Below are positions 63,333 to 64,000 of a stretch of 64,000 nt of DNA, piece by piece; within the stretch, counting starts at the first letter, position 1, and every line of letters starts with the position of its first letter. Location of the stretch: the NCBI RefSeq assembly GCF_014641455.1, contig NZ_BMHT01000001.1, positions 682,001 to 746,000 on the forward strand, read 5' to 3'. The translations under genes and the position numbers were made by a program. The notes beneath the pieces are model-generated. The model saw only the letters and a program-made list of their open reading frames with translations. It made no database searches and had not been told where the DNA came from. This DNA is from Hymenobacter cavernae (lineage in GTDB: Bacteria > Bacteroidota > Bacteroidia > Cytophagales > Hymenobacteraceae).

Positions 63333-64000
63333 ATGAAAAGCTTTATCCTATTTTTTCTGGGAATGATGCTGCTGCTCAGTAGCGTTTCGGCTCAAACCAC
63401 GACTTTTCCGGTAGGGGCCACTACGGTTTCGGTGACCCCGCTGGCCACTAACCTGAGCGTGCCGTGGGAGTTGATCTGGGGACCTGATAACTTTATCTGG
63501 ATGACGGAGCGCGGCGGCCGCATCAGCCGCGTGAACCCAACCACCGGCCAGGTGCTGCCCCTCATCACCGTACCCGATGTGGTAACCAGCAGCGAAGGTG
63601 GCCTGCTCGGCATGACTTTGCACCCCGATTTTACCGCGTCGCCCTACGTCTACATTGTGTATAACTACAACGATAACGGCTACAAGGAAAAGCTGGTCCG
63701 CTATACGTATTCGGCGGCCGGCACGGGCTCGTTGAGCAATCCGACGGTGCTGCTCGGTGGCATCACGGCCAATAGTACGCACGCCGGCTCCCGCCTGATT
63801 ATCCTGCCCGACCGTACCCTCCTGATGACGACCGGCGACGCGCAGCAGCGGCCCGAAGCGCAGAATACCGGCGCGTTGATCGGCAAGGTGCTGCGCCTGA
63901 ACCTGGATGGCACCATCCCGGCCGATAATCCGGTAGCAGGTAATCCTATGTACAGTTTCGGCCACCGCAACCCGCAAGGGCTGGTGCGTGCTAACGGTAA
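63333..64000 (+). CDS. Secreted PQQ-dependent sugar dehydrogenase (3' partial)
   Basis: Runs off the window end; the visible 222 residues start MKSFILFFLGMMLLLSSVSA, a signal peptide. Then glucose/sorbosone dehydrogenase propeller blades: NLSVPWELIWGPDNFIWMT, ERGGRISRVNPTTGQVLPL, SEGGLLGMTLHPDF, THAGSRLIILPDRTLLMTTG, then FGHRNPQGLVRANG. The order NPxGL-type and the HxG-containing segment match the family, which oxidises sugars in the periplasm using PQQ. A C-terminal sorting domain, common in secreted members, could follow outside the window. It is divergent from the amidase gene, 130 bp away. Confidence 0.85.
   Translation, partial: MKSFILFFLGMMLLLSSVSAQTTTFPVGATTVSVTPLATNLSVPWELIWGPDNFIWMTERGGRISRVNPTTGQVLPLITVPDVVTSSEGGLLGMTLHPDFTASPYVYIVYNYNDNGYKEKLVRYTYSAAGTGSLSNPTVLLGGITANSTHAGSRLIILPDRTLLMTTGDAQQRPEAQNTGALIGKVLRLNLDGTIPADNPVAGNPMYSFGHRNPQGLVRANG

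Larger units (their letters stand above)
1..64000. repeat. Dispersed motif ACCTAGGT / AACCTAGC, over a hundred copies
   Basis: Copies recur about every 500 bp. Clear examples: 184-191 and 583-590 in the radical SAM gene, 4371-4404 in the tRNA terminator, 13448 and 15239 in the kinase and fusion genes (as CCT-AGG, Pro-Arg), 20381-20388 (its TAG ends the DUF421 gene), 24481 and 25600 in the polysaccharide locus, 37620 in aroE, 43269 in the TPR gene, 50578 in acyl-CoA dehydrogenase, 51949 in the recombinase, 59706 in the peptidase, 61460 in intergenic DNA. CTAG nearly always sits in (A/G)CCTAG(G/C). The AT-rich region around 10.1-10.5 kb lacks it. Confidence 0.8.

Overview
The window looks like a chromosomal segment of a GC-rich Bacteroidota bacterium of the Cytophagales, most like Hymenobacter. 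Evidence: a SusC/SusD polysaccharide-utilisation locus with an ECF sigma/FecR pair, type IX secretion C-terminal sorting domains, Bacteroidota-type promoters (TTTG, about 19-20 nt, TAnnTTTG), the gene order rpsU - tyrosine recombinase - hpf, and many lipoproteins with Bacteroidota-style lipoboxes. I see no prophage, intact insertion sequence, CRISPR array or rRNA operon.

Layout. 0-9.3 kb: a partial B12-binding radical SAM protein, a hydrolase-like lipoprotein, a GNAT enzyme, tRNA-Gly(CCC), an AraC regulator followed by an SDR, gene remnants, two small membrane proteins and a second AraC regulator. 9.3-13.0 kb: a 1.3 kb gene-free stretch, partly very AT-rich, then a decayed type IX secretion cargo gene. 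13.2-18.9 kb: two signalling modules, a histidine kinase paired with a response regulator fused to a thioredoxin-reductase-like flavoprotein, and a PAS kinase with a single-domain regulator. 19.2-20.4 kb: inorganic pyrophosphatase and a DUF421 protein. 20.5-30.1 kb: a minus-strand polysaccharide locus (sigma, FecR, SusC, SusD, LamG lipoprotein, GH130/GH43-like enzyme) with an inverted repeat in four of its five gene junctions. 30.3-36.2 kb: uvrB, two lipoproteins, and an ECF sigma factor overlapping a gene for a protein that appears to span both membranes. 36.5-43.9 kb: wrbA, aroE, DedA, a sugar dehydrogenase, a secreted protein, phosphosulfolactate synthase and a TPR protein. 44-49.4 kb: an epimerase and an exopolysaccharide export/phosphorelay set (PHP phosphatase, Wzc-like kinase, Wza-like exporter). 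49.6-64 kb: mostly housekeeping (acyl-CoA dehydrogenase, rpsU-recombinase-hpf, metK) and secreted enzymes (PAP2, S9 peptidase, amidase, a second sugar dehydrogenase cut by the window end).

Two observations stand out. First, the motif ACCTAGGT and its half-variants (AACCTAGC / GCTAGGTT) occurs roughly every 500 bp throughout, in genes on both strands, in intergenic DNA and in a terminator stem, although CTAG is normally one of the rarest tetranucleotides in bacteria. In genes it forces the unusual codon pairs CTA-GGT (Leu-Gly) and CCT-AGG (Pro-Arg) and even supplies a stop codon, so the signal is at DNA level. Second, the 543-residue product at 33860-35491 has a cytosolic anti-sigma-like N terminus, one transmembrane helix, a long Ala/Ser-rich linker and a beta-barrel-like C terminus, encoded in overlap with its ECF sigma factor: a candidate dual-membrane-spanning anti-sigma factor.
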